From Mariniblastus sp964414815 (GTDB taxonomy: Bacteria > Planctomycetota > Planctomycetia > Pirellulales > Pirellulaceae): DNA of 64,000 nucleotides. The translations under genes and the position numbers were made by a program. Positions 41,203 through 49,683 of the stretch are shown here, in pieces. Positions within the stretch are counted from its first letter, which is position 1. Each line of letters starts with the position of its first letter. The stretch lies in assembly GCA_964414815.1 (NCBI GenBank), contig CAYPXY010000018.1:13340-77339 (forward strand), read 5' to 3'. The notes below the pieces were generated by a model that saw only the letters and a list, made by a program, of their open reading frames with translations, was not told the DNA's origin and made no database searches.

Positions 41203-43920
41203 ATGTTTCGAATCACGACCTCACTTCTGTTACTTGTCATAACATCCGGCGCTGCAATCGGACAGACGCTTCGCTCCCAGATATCTGCCCGCGAAGCGTG
41301 GGTCGGCCAACCGATCACATTGCAAATCCATATTCTCGAAGCAAAAAAAATCAGCGAGCCTCAGGTTCCTGAAGTCGACGGCCTGGACATTGAGCAACTT
41401 GGCGAGCCTTCCCGTATCTCCAGGTCGGTGATGGCCTATGGCCGCGTCACGGAAAGCAACTCGGCCATCTACCATTATCAGGTCACGCCGAAGCAACCTG
41501 GCTCATTTACGATCCCGCCCATCCAGGTCGAGCTCGATGGGCAAACCCAAAGTACTTTGGAGCATCGATTTACGGCAAAGGTGAGTGAGACTGGCGATCT
41601 GATGTATGCCGAAATCACGGGACCGCGCAAGCAGGTGTACGTCGGGCAGCCTGTCAAGCTAACCTTGAATATCTGGCTGCGCCCTTACTACGATTCCGGT
41701 CTGGAGATCAAATTGACCGACGCCAATATGTGGCAACTGGTTTCCAATCAAAGTCAGTGGGGATCGTTCACCAACGCCATCCGGGAACTGGCTCAAACCA
41801 GGCATAGCCCGATCTGTAAATCCGTCGAACGTGTCGATGACGCCGGCGAGAAACAGGAATATTACTGCTACGAAATTGAGGCCACGGTTTATCCACAGCG
41901 TCCTGGTCCGATGAATACGGGGCATGTCGAGATCCAGGTCAGCTATCCCACTCGGCTAGAAGTTCCTCGCAGGCGAGGTGGTTTGTTTGGTGACGATCCA
42001 TTTCCGGACGACCTGTTTTCCCGAAACAGGCTTGCGCAAAACCGGCTGACGGTTTCGGAAACTCGCCCGGTTCAGGTCAGCGTTGCAACACCGAAGATGG
42101 AAGTCATCGACGTGCCGACCGCCGACCGTCCCGCAGACTATCGAGGAGCCGTAGGAAAATATCAAATCATTGCCCGAACCCAATCGATCCGGGTTGCCGC
42201 CGGCGATCCGATTCCGTTGCAGATGGTGGTGCAGGGGGATGGGCCAATGGAGTTAATCCAGGCCCCGCCGCTGTCGACGATCCCCGGATTTACAGAAAGC
42301 TTTCGGATCGCGGACGACGCGTCAGCCGGCTTTGTTCAAGACGATGCAAAACTTTTTGTGACGACATTGCGGCCGCGTCATGAAGGGGTCACTGAAATTC
42401 CTGCGGTTCCGTTTTCGTTCTTCAACCCGGAGACCGAGAAGTTTGAGACGGTTTTCAGCGAGCCGATTCCGATCACGGTAACTCCCTCCGAATCGCTGTC
42501 GATGGATGCGATTGTGGGAAAATCAGGCCGGTCTCGCGAAGCAACGTCGAATGAGGATGGTCTCACAAGTGAAGGGGGCGCAGAGGGCGGTGTTCTGGAG
42601 CCACTGAGGCTGTATTCGGCGTCTGAGATTCTGGATGAGCGGCCCACCTCCTGGCAAGGAAATGGAGGGCTGTTTCTGGTCGGACCGATTCTGTATTTCG
42701 CCACGTTGATCTGGCTGCAGCGAAGTCGAATTCTCGATCGACTCAGTCGTCTGCGATCACCTGTGTCCAGGGTTAAGGCAGCGATTCGGAAGGCAGACTC
42801 GCCTGGTAAGGTTGCAGAAATTCTCTCGCAACATCTCGACTCGTTTCCCGATTCGCGAATCGCCGAAGTCCTGGCCCGCTGTCAGCAAGCTGCCTACAGC
42901 CCCGGCCAGCGCGAACCGCTGTCCGATCTCAAGGCGGCCGCCTATCAAGCCTTTTCAGAGGGGCAACCATCACGGACGCCGCATCCTCGGACCGCGTCGC
43001 CGTCGACCTACCGCCTCCTGGTGTTAATGGCAGCAACGATCACCGCCGGGGTTCCGCAGATGAGGCCTATTGTGCCAACTGAAATGACGGAGCGAAAGCT
43101 TGATCTGAGTACAGAACAGCAACGAATACTGCTCAGCGAAGCGCATCAACTCCATTCAGAGGCCATCCAGCTTGAATCGGATCCTATCGCTTCGAGAAAA
43201 TTGCTTGATGCAGCGATTGCCAAGTATCAAATGCTGATCGAATCAGGTTTGAACCGTTCGAAATTGTGTTTCAACATCGGCAACGCCTACTGGATGAGCA
43301 ATCAATTGGGGTTGGCCATCGCCAGCTATGAAGCCGTCTTGCTTCGAGACCCCTATCATCGTGCGGCGCAGCAGAACCTGAATCGCGTGCGAGAGTTGAT
43401 GGATGAAAAGCCTGAGTCGCCCTCGATTTCGATGCAGATCAGGGACTGGAACCGTTGGGTTCCCGCAGGTTGGGTCTGGGTCGCCGGAGTGGTGAGCTGG
43501 ACGTTGCTCTGGTTGGTTGCGACCGGCAAAACGGTCGGACACCGTTCAACCGAACGTGTGGCGGATCGTCTTGTCCAAACCAAACAGTCGGTGTGGACTC
43601 CGGCAGCGGTCACGCCCGAGCAATCGCTTCGTGGTTCGGGATTCTGGTCGACACTTCAGTTTGCGTGTCTGATCCTTGCACTTGCGTCATTGGGGTCGCT
43701 ATTGATTTCAAACAACCAAGTCTTGTCAATCGACACGATTGTGGTTGCCGATACCGCGATGTTGCATGAGGCGGATGGAACCACGTTTCCGGTGCTTGGA
43801 GCGCTATCCGTTGGCGACGGAGCGACCGCGCTCGACGAGCGCGGCGACTGGCTCCGAATCAAAGCCGACTCACATCGAATCGGCTGGGTTGAAAAATCAA
43901 AGGTTTACCGATTGAAGTAA
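41203..43920 (+). CDS. BatD/BatE-like fusion: BatD domain, membrane span, TPR and SH3 domain
   Basis: The first in-frame codon is a TTG at 41188 overlapping the KDO-transferase stop, but the ATG at 41203 directly starts the signal peptide (MFRITTSLLLLVITSGAAIG), giving 905 aa. Residues 25-440 carry the BatD-type beta-domains (REAWVGQPITLQIHI, VYVGQPVKLTLNIW). A membrane span lies near 488 (LFLVGPILYFATLIWL). A TPR-like repeat follows around 685-720 (FNIGNAYWMSNQLGLAIASY), with further membrane segments and a C-terminal SH3-like domain (DERGDWLRIKADSHRIGWV). In other bacteria BatD and BatE are separate and stand next to BatA/B VWA proteins and a MoxR ATPase; none are visible here. Role in envelope stress tolerance is inferred. 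Confidence 0.85.
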   Translation: MFRITTSLLLLVITSGAAIGQTLRSQISAREAWVGQPITLQIHILEAKKISEPQVPEVDGLDIEQLGEPSRISRSVMAYGRVTESNSAIYHYQVTPKQPGSFTIPPIQVELDGQTQSTLEHRFTAKVSETGDLMYAEITGPRKQVYVGQPVKLTLNIWLRPYYDSGLEIKLTDANMWQLVSNQSQWGSFTNAIRELAQTRHSPICKSVERVDDAGEKQEYYCYEIEATVYPQRPGPMNTGHVEIQVSYPTRLEVPRRRGGLFGDDPFPDDLFSRNRLAQNRLTVSETRPVQVSVATPKMEVIDVPTADRPADYRGAVGKYQIIARTQSIRVAAGDPIPLQMVVQGDGPMELIQAPPLSTIPGFTESFRIADDASAGFVQDDAKLFVTTLRPRHEGVTEIPAVPFSFFNPETEKFETVFSEPIPITVTPSESLSMDAIVGKSGRSREATSNEDGLTSEGGAEGGVLEPLRLYSASEILDERPTSWQGNGGLFLVGPILYFATLIWLQRSRILDRLSRLRSPVSRVKAAIRKADSPGKVAEILSQHLDSFPDSRIAEVLARCQQAAYSPGQREPLSDLKAAAYQAFSEGQPSRTPHPRTASPSTYRLLVLMAATITAGVPQMRPIVPTEMTERKLDLSTEQQRILLSEAHQLHSEAIQLESDPIASRKLLDAAIAKYQMLIESGLNRSKLCFNIGNAYWMSNQLGLAIASYEAVLLRDPYHRAAQQNLNRVRELMDEKPESPSISMQIRDWNRWVPAGWVWVAGVVSWTLLWLVATGKTVGHRSTERVADRLVQTKQSVWTPAAVTPEQSLRGSGFWSTLQFACLILALASLGSLLISNNQVLSIDTIVVADTAMLHEADGTTFPVLGALSVGDGATALDERGDWLRIKADSHRIGWVEKSKVYRLK

Positions 43921-43930
43921 ACTTTGTCGA

Positions 43931-46384
43931 TTACCAATCGAATAAACTCACTAATTTCCGGTCATTCATGATCATCAATCTCCAGATAATTTCCTTATCG
44001 ACATGCTCGGGCCGAAAATGGACGGAACCATCTCCCATTGCAAAGTTTCCACCTGGCTTGCCGCCAAAAAGGTTGAGCAAGTCTTCGACGTCGGGGTCAA
44101 TACCGGGGTCCGGTTTTGTCCAGGGGACCGCATGATGATCGCCCGCTTCGAGAATCATGATCGTACAGGATGTGCCGTCAATCACTTCGCCTAACGAAGC
44201 GGGTCTGGATGCGTTTCCTTCGTCCGTAAGAGCGCGAATAATTCCTCGAGTACCTCCCACATTTCGGTAGACGGTAAAGCCGGGTTCGGTATTGGATGTC
44301 GGCGATTTGAATATTTCCGGCATCTGTTCGAGCAGTTTGATATTGTGCTCGCTGTCCCAAGGTTCATCGTGCCGGAATTGATCGTAGAGGACGTTCTCTT
44401 CCAAAAATGGCAGCAACTGAACGCGCCAACTCAACAGCGGAGTCTTTTTCCCATCCTTTGAAGTCGTCCATCCGGCAGGCAACCTGCCGAAAGTCGCTTC
44501 ATGATTGTGAGCCGCCAAAGCCATCTGTCTCAGGTTGTTGGACGAATTTGTACGCTTTGCAGCTTGACGAACTTGCTCGACGGCAGGTAACAGCATTGCC
44601 ACGGCAATAGGTGTCAGAGCCGTCGCATCGATCATCGGGATGGTTTGCCGGGTTTCCATTTCAAGACTGGCGGAAGTCTTTCGCAGCAACACAGTCGTAG
44701 GTTGTAGGTGTGCGGCAATCGCTCGGCTTGGCGGTAACTTGAATCCGGAGAAAAATTGCTCGACCAACTCGCCGACTTCACGAGGCATTTTGTTGGCAGA
44801 CGATTGCGCCGCGGTCAAACCGATTTGCAGCCAGGGATACAGCATCTCAAACTGACGACGAGTATCGTTATGGCCCAGCCCGATGAGGGTCGAATCGGTG
44901 CCACCGGAAACCGGTTGCTGGAACGAATTGAACTTGGCCGAATCGATTAGCGGCTCGAATGAGAGCGGGCGAGCCAATGTGGACAGGTTCGATGGGTACA
45001 ACGTGACGATCAATTTGTCATCGGTCACGCACCAACTTGGCTCGACCGGAACGGGGGCTCCCTGAAAACGAATGGACCATCCGTTAAAGTTGCCGAAACG
45101 ATGTCGTGCAATCTTGGGAGCACGATGATCCCGCCCCGTTTCACGATGGAATAGATCGATTACGCCTTCGATTCCTTTTTGCAATCGGTCACGATCGCGA
45201 ACCGATGCGGTCAAGGTCATGCCGGTGAGAAACCCGTCCGCGCTGCCGTTGTGCAGCGTCCACGTTGAACCGATGGACTCAATGAGGTCGCGACGGAAAT
45301 CGATGCCTGCTGCGCGACCAAATTCACGGAACCCCTCGTCCATTCTTTCAGCTTCGTGAGGGTCAAATCGTTCCATGGTCTCTTCGACAAAATGAAGCAC
45401 CTTGATGGGGTCCACGGACAGCGCCACGGCAAACCAGGAATCGCTGGGCAAGTGACTGACTTCGCTTTCTGAAATGCCTTGATCGCCGAACAGGGCAAAT
45501 AGTCCGGTGGGTTGGCCATCAAAATTCAGCAGAATACGATTGGACGTACCGTCGTTGTCCAGCCCCACGCACGATTCGAGCGATTGCAGGTTGTTGAACC
45601 CGAATGCGTCCAGAAATTCGGCTGCCCTGGGTTCGGATTCCACCAGTTTGGCTCGCAGTGATGCCAGATCGACCCAGCTTCGCGACTGCACCACGTTCAG
45701 TTGTTGGTGGGACGAGAGATCGGTGTACCACTTCGGTTTCGTACCTTGATTGATTCGGTTCAAGACTGCCTTGATGGCTTTGTTGGTGCCAACAAAAACT
45801 TTGTCCTCCAGGCTTCCGATGGTGATCGCAACCTCTGGACCTGGGATCTGAAACTCGTATAGATCGGCATGGGTTGACCCGTCGGTGATGGGTTTGACTT
45901 CTGCACCTTCGGCGGCGATAAGTTTGGCGATGGTGGCGGCCATGGAAGAAGATGACGCGGGGTCCTTGGTTTGCAGGATGATGGCTCCCTCAAAGACGCC
46001 GGGGCCTTGGGGGCCTGGAGGTTGGAACTCCTGGACGAATGCCATTCCCCGATTCGAGGTAATTGATTCAAGGATCTGCGGCGCGATCTGGCGTGCCAAT
46101 CGAGCTTTGCCGGGTGGCATTTCCTCAATGCCTCTCATGATCAACTTTTCAATCCCCGACTTCAAATAGCTGCCGAATTCTTTCACATCGGGTTCGGCTA
46201 ACAGACGTTCCGTGTGATTGGAGCTATCGGCCGACGGCTGATGCGAATAATCCCACGAAGTGAAAGCGATGCAAGTTTCAGGAACGTACTGGACGATGGA
46301 GCGATTCTCTTGGGCCCACAGTTTGACTGTGTTGCACTGAACCACACACAAGCAGGAAAGCAAAATGACGACCGCGCGTGACAT
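43931..46384 (-). CDS. DUF1559 domain protein, secreted
   Basis: 817 aa. The ATG at 46384 has GGGAG eight bases upstream and starts a signal peptide (MSRAVVILLSCLCVVQ). A large N-terminal region (about residues 30-560) contains a repeated domain of unknown function. The C-terminal 230 residues are DUF1559: a hydrophobic helix (ALTPIAVAMLLPAVEQVRQA), then NNLRQMALAAHNHEATFGRLPAG, SWRVQLLPFLEE and finally NFAMGDGSVHF. DUF1559 proteins are expanded in planctomycetes and have a pilin-like start; function unknown. It overlaps nothing and is convergent with the BatD-like gene. Confidence 0.88.
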   Translation of the reverse strand: MSRAVVILLSCLCVVQCNTVKLWAQENRSIVQYVPETCIAFTSWDYSHQPSADSSNHTERLLAEPDVKEFGSYLKSGIEKLIMRGIEEMPPGKARLARQIAPQILESITSNRGMAFVQEFQPPGPQGPGVFEGAIILQTKDPASSSSMAATIAKLIAAEGAEVKPITDGSTHADLYEFQIPGPEVAITIGSLEDKVFVGTNKAIKAVLNRINQGTKPKWYTDLSSHQQLNVVQSRSWVDLASLRAKLVESEPRAAEFLDAFGFNNLQSLESCVGLDNDGTSNRILLNFDGQPTGLFALFGDQGISESEVSHLPSDSWFAVALSVDPIKVLHFVEETMERFDPHEAERMDEGFREFGRAAGIDFRRDLIESIGSTWTLHNGSADGFLTGMTLTASVRDRDRLQKGIEGVIDLFHRETGRDHRAPKIARHRFGNFNGWSIRFQGAPVPVEPSWCVTDDKLIVTLYPSNLSTLARPLSFEPLIDSAKFNSFQQPVSGGTDSTLIGLGHNDTRRQFEMLYPWLQIGLTAAQSSANKMPREVGELVEQFFSGFKLPPSRAIAAHLQPTTVLLRKTSASLEMETRQTIPMIDATALTPIAVAMLLPAVEQVRQAAKRTNSSNNLRQMALAAHNHEATFGRLPAGWTTSKDGKKTPLLSWRVQLLPFLEENVLYDQFRHDEPWDSEHNIKLLEQMPEIFKSPTSNTEPGFTVYRNVGGTRGIIRALTDEGNASRPASLGEVIDGTSCTIMILEAGDHHAVPWTKPDPGIDPDVEDLLNLFGGKPGGNFAMGDGSVHFRPEHVDKEIIWRLMIMNDRKLVSLFDW

Positions 46385-46685
46385 ACTGGAGTCTCCCGTT
46401 CAAAAGTGAGGATGGTGTTGCTGCAGGAAATGGAGCAGGACATTGTATCACGGAATGCCGCGATGGACATTGAGCGTCGTTCTCGTAGAACCGCAATACC
46501 GTTCAATTTCTAGTTTACCCGCGCCGCGAAGCAAATGGGGGGCGCCTGTGCAGTTACCCTTTCGGTTGGCCTGGGTCGCCCCAGTTGCGTCGCCAAGTGG
46601 GTTGCGCGGGGGGCTGAAGAACTTAAACGGCATTGCGTTTAAACGAGAGTCTGAGCGGTAGAGTGGCTAAACGCAAGACCTGGGG
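46385..46685. other. Intergenic region with no recognised gene
   Basis: About 300 bp between two minus-strand genes. A weak palindrome TTAAACG...CGTTTAA lies around 46624-46645. No promoter, RNA or known repeat is identified. Confidence 0.45.
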
Positions 46686-48302
46686 TCAGTCCAGTTTGAA
46701 ATCATCGCTGGTGGCGTCTTCACTGTAGAGGGGTAAGAAGCGGTAATAGACCTCCAGGGTCATGCAGGACATCGACGTTGCGTAGAGCCGTCCTCCTTTA
46801 GAGTCGGAATAGGTTCTGCCAGGGTCCCAACTGCCCAGTCCAGGACCTTGCTTGACTTGCGACCGGATCAGGAAATCCCGCATCGCCTTGTTCCATTCGG
46901 GCCATGCGGTGCCCCCGTACTGCTTCATCAGTTGGGTTGCGTAGTAATTATAATACATATCAAGATCGGCACCGCCTGTTCCCATTCTTGGGCCTTGTTT
47001 GGTGATTGCGTTGATCCCTTCGACCAAGCCCGGTGCGTCCTTGGCCCAGCCCATGTACATCCGGCACAACAAGCCGATTGCCGTTTGGCCACTCGCTTCT
47101 TTTCTGGCTGGCTTATCCTGATACCCGTAAAACGCACCGCCACTGGTGGAAACACTGTCCAGGAAGCGTTCCGTCAGCTTCAACGTTTTCGGATTGACCT
47201 TCATACCGGTTGAATAGCCGCTTTTCATGGCCATCAACTGCCACCCTACCACCGAGGTATCGCCTGGCAATCGAGGTTGGTATCGCCATCCGCCGCCGAG
47301 CGGATCCTGAAAGTCTTCGATGAAATCAATGGTTCCCTGGGCGAACGGAGCAAGTTCGGGATCACGCGTCATCGCGTAGGCTTCATTAAAGACGATTGCA
47401 CACAAGCCGTGCGAGTACATCGTTCCCTGTTCGTCCCAGAACGAGATACCGCGACCGCGCTTCTGAGCGGTTCTCATCAGAAACCTGATGCCATTGGCGA
47501 TTTGCTGTTTGTACTCGCCGGTGTGATGGGTCTGACCAGCGCCGAGCAGTGGCAACAGTGCCATCGCAGTGGCTCCTGCGCGGGCGTCGGCAAATTCGCC
47601 AGGATTGGGACTGTTGCGATGCGTGCCGGGGCCTCGTTGGTGATCGAAACTCCAACTGCCATCCTCCAGTTGATGAGCGATGATCCATTTGAGCGCCAGT
47701 GCGACCGCCTCTTCCGAGGCCGCATTCCCTCCGTAGCGTTTGAGCATATCGCCGCGAGCGGCAGAGCTGCGACTGGAGGTTTCGCTGCCGGAATCCAGGC
47801 TTGACAGTACGCCCAGGTTTCCATCCATCGTCATTTCGCCCCCGAAAAGACCACCAAAGTCGGAATTGGCATCCATGATCGCTGTCGCGTTCATGTCGTC
47901 GCTGATCGCAGGCGCGAGGTTGTCGAACATCGGATGGGCATCGGTCATCTCACTGGAGTCCAGTGGATTCGCATCGTTCATGTCGAGGCTGAAGTCGACG
48001 TCAAGGTCGAGCGAATCGCCCCCATCACCGATTTCGGTGGACGGCTCGCCAGCGACCAGAGCAACTTTGACTTCCTTATGAGAAGGCAAAATATAGAATG
48101 CGGTAAAAATAATGATGGCAATGTGAACCAGAAAACTGACCAGCCAGCTTGGAACCGTATTGAAAATGAAAAACCGGTGGTGACTTTCGTTTGAATCGTC
48201 TTCAGGCGGTAAAGCTTTACGATCAACCTGATCAGCCGGCTTTGGGCGGGCTGCTGACCGATCCCTGTTCAGTGGATCTTTTGCTGGATCAGGTTGGCTC
48301 AT
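46686..48302 (-). CDS. Membrane protein with prenyltransferase/squalene-cyclase-like alpha-toroid domain
   Basis: 538 aa from an ATG at 48302. A membrane span at about 55-75 (PSWLVSFLVHIAIIIFTAFY) is followed by an acidic, Asp/Asn/Met-rich linker. From about 190 onwards repeated helices with QW-like and DGSW motifs appear (AHQLEDGSWSFDHQRGPG, LGGGWRYQPRLPGDTSVVGW, SGGAFYGYQDK, GTGGADLDMYYNYYATQLM). This alpha/alpha-barrel is shared by terpene cyclases and by complement-like proteins. In planctomycetes such proteins probably act as scaffold or carbohydrate-binding factors rather than cyclases; the DXDD acid is not found. Function unknown. Confidence 0.8.
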   Translation of the reverse strand: MSQPDPAKDPLNRDRSAARPKPADQVDRKALPPEDDSNESHHRFFIFNTVPSWLVSFLVHIAIIIFTAFYILPSHKEVKVALVAGEPSTEIGDGGDSLDLDVDFSLDMNDANPLDSSEMTDAHPMFDNLAPAISDDMNATAIMDANSDFGGLFGGEMTMDGNLGVLSSLDSGSETSSRSSAARGDMLKRYGGNAASEEAVALALKWIIAHQLEDGSWSFDHQRGPGTHRNSPNPGEFADARAGATAMALLPLLGAGQTHHTGEYKQQIANGIRFLMRTAQKRGRGISFWDEQGTMYSHGLCAIVFNEAYAMTRDPELAPFAQGTIDFIEDFQDPLGGGWRYQPRLPGDTSVVGWQLMAMKSGYSTGMKVNPKTLKLTERFLDSVSTSGGAFYGYQDKPARKEASGQTAIGLLCRMYMGWAKDAPGLVEGINAITKQGPRMGTGGADLDMYYNYYATQLMKQYGGTAWPEWNKAMRDFLIRSQVKQGPGLGSWDPGRTYSDSKGGRLYATSMSCMTLEVYYRFLPLYSEDATSDDFKLD

Positions 48303-48458
48303 GAACGTAACTGGGCGAATCGTGTCCGACAACGGAGGGCGGATTGGCCGGGCCGCTGGTTGGTGGCGGGAAGAAAACGGGACAAGTATATCTTTTAATT
48401 GGCCGCCATTTTATATTTTATCGAATCAAACGGAAACAAAAAGCACCAGACAACTTCA

Positions 48459-48971
48459 ATGGCCGCAAAGAAAAGCACGAAAAAGAACACCGAAACCAGA
48501 AAAATCGAGCCTAGTCAGTATCAGGTGATCTCGGAAAACCGGCAAGCTCGGCATCGTTACGAAATCGTTGATGAACTGGAATGTGGGGTGATTTTGATCG
48601 GCAGCGAAGTAAAAAGTTTGCGAGAGGGAAAGATTTCACTGAACGAAGCCTATGTTCGTGTCGTAAAAGACGAATTGTGGCTTGTCGGTGCCGATATCGC
48701 CGAGTACCGTCAGGCAGCGTTTTGGGGCCACACGCCCAAACGGCATCGAAAGCTGCTGGTTCACAAACGGCAGTTTCTCAAGCTCTCACGGCAGGCCCAG
48801 GAAAAAGGGCTGACGCTTGTGCCGCTGAGGATTTTCTTCAACAATCGTGGGATCGTGAAGTTGCTCGTCGGCGTTGGGCGAGGAAAGAAACTGCACGATA
48901 AACGCGAGAGCCTGAAGAAGGCCGACGCAAAACGGGAAATAGGAAGAGAAATCAAGGCGCGATTGAAGTAG
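48459..48971 (+). CDS. smpB: SsrA-binding protein SmpB
   Basis: 171 aa from the ATG at 48459 (the frame continues 20 codons upstream without support). The OB-fold core has RHRYEIVDELECGVILIGSE, VKSLREGKISLNEAYVR and HKRQFLKLSRQAQEKGLTLV, and the basic C-terminal tail is RGKKLHDKRESLKKADAKRE. It binds tmRNA and delivers it to stalled ribosomes. It is followed after one base by the ABC ATPase gene, so the three genes may be cotranscribed. The tmRNA gene itself is not in this window. Confidence 0.95.
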   Translation: MAAKKSTKKNTETRKIEPSQYQVISENRQARHRYEIVDELECGVILIGSEVKSLREGKISLNEAYVRVVKDELWLVGADIAEYRQAAFWGHTPKRHRKLLVHKRQFLKLSRQAQEKGLTLVPLRIFFNNRGIVKLLVGVGRGKKLHDKRESLKKADAKREIGREIKARLK

Positions 48972-48972
48972 T

Positions 48973-49683
48973 ATGCTCCACCTCGAAAAAGTCAAAAAAA
49001 GTTTTGTTCAGCCGAATCGGCAGAGGGTGCCGATTCTGGACATTGAGCAATTTGATGTTTCGCGTGGCGAGCAGGTGGTGTTGATCGGGCCCAGTGGCTG
49101 CGGGAAGACGACGTTGCTGCATATTATCGCGGGAATCACGAAACCCGATTCAGGCAAAGTGGTACTCGACGCCGTTGAATTGACGCGGTACTCCGAAGCC
49201 GTCCGCGATACGATTCGGGCGGACAAGATTGGCTATGTCTTTCAAACGTTTAATTTATTGCCTGGGTTCAGTGCGCTCGAGAATGTCGTGCTGGGGATGA
49301 GTTTTGCGAGAAAAAAAGTATCTACCCAGCGGGCCAAAGAGCTGCTGGAGCGAGTCGGCCTGGGACATCGGCTGCATAACAAGCCGTCGGCTCTCTCCGT
49401 CGGTGAGCAACAGCGAGTTGCGGTGGCCCGTTCGCTGGCCAACCAGCCGCAACTGCTGCTGGCCGATGAACCGACCGCCAATGTCGATCCTCGCAACCAA
49501 CAACAGGTGGTCGATCTGATCAAGGAAAACTGTCGCCAGGAAAATATCGCTCTGTTGATGGTGACGCACGCGATGGAGGTCGCCCATCAGTTTGAACGGG
49601 TGGTTAAACTGGACGAATTGAACCGGGTGGTAGGCCGGTTGAAGGCGGGTGAGCAATTGCAAAGTGACGAGGTGGGTGCATGA
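48973..49683 (+). CDS. ABC transporter ATP-binding protein, LolD-type
   Basis: 236 aa. Walker A GPSGCGKTT, signature LSVGEQQRVAVARSLA and Walker B LLLADEPTANVD. The signature has LSVGE instead of LSGGE. It overlaps the permease gene by 4 bp (ATGA, 49680-49683), a strong coupling signal. Together they form a MacB/LolCDE-like mechanotransmission transporter. The C terminus carries an extra 20-residue tail. Confidence 0.93.
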   Translation: MLHLEKVKKSFVQPNRQRVPILDIEQFDVSRGEQVVLIGPSGCGKTTLLHIIAGITKPDSGKVVLDAVELTRYSEAVRDTIRADKIGYVFQTFNLLPGFSALENVVLGMSFARKKVSTQRAKELLERVGLGHRLHNKPSALSVGEQQRVAVARSLANQPQLLLADEPTANVDPRNQQQVVDLIKENCRQENIALLMVTHAMEVAHQFERVVKLDELNRVVGRLKAGEQLQSDEVGA

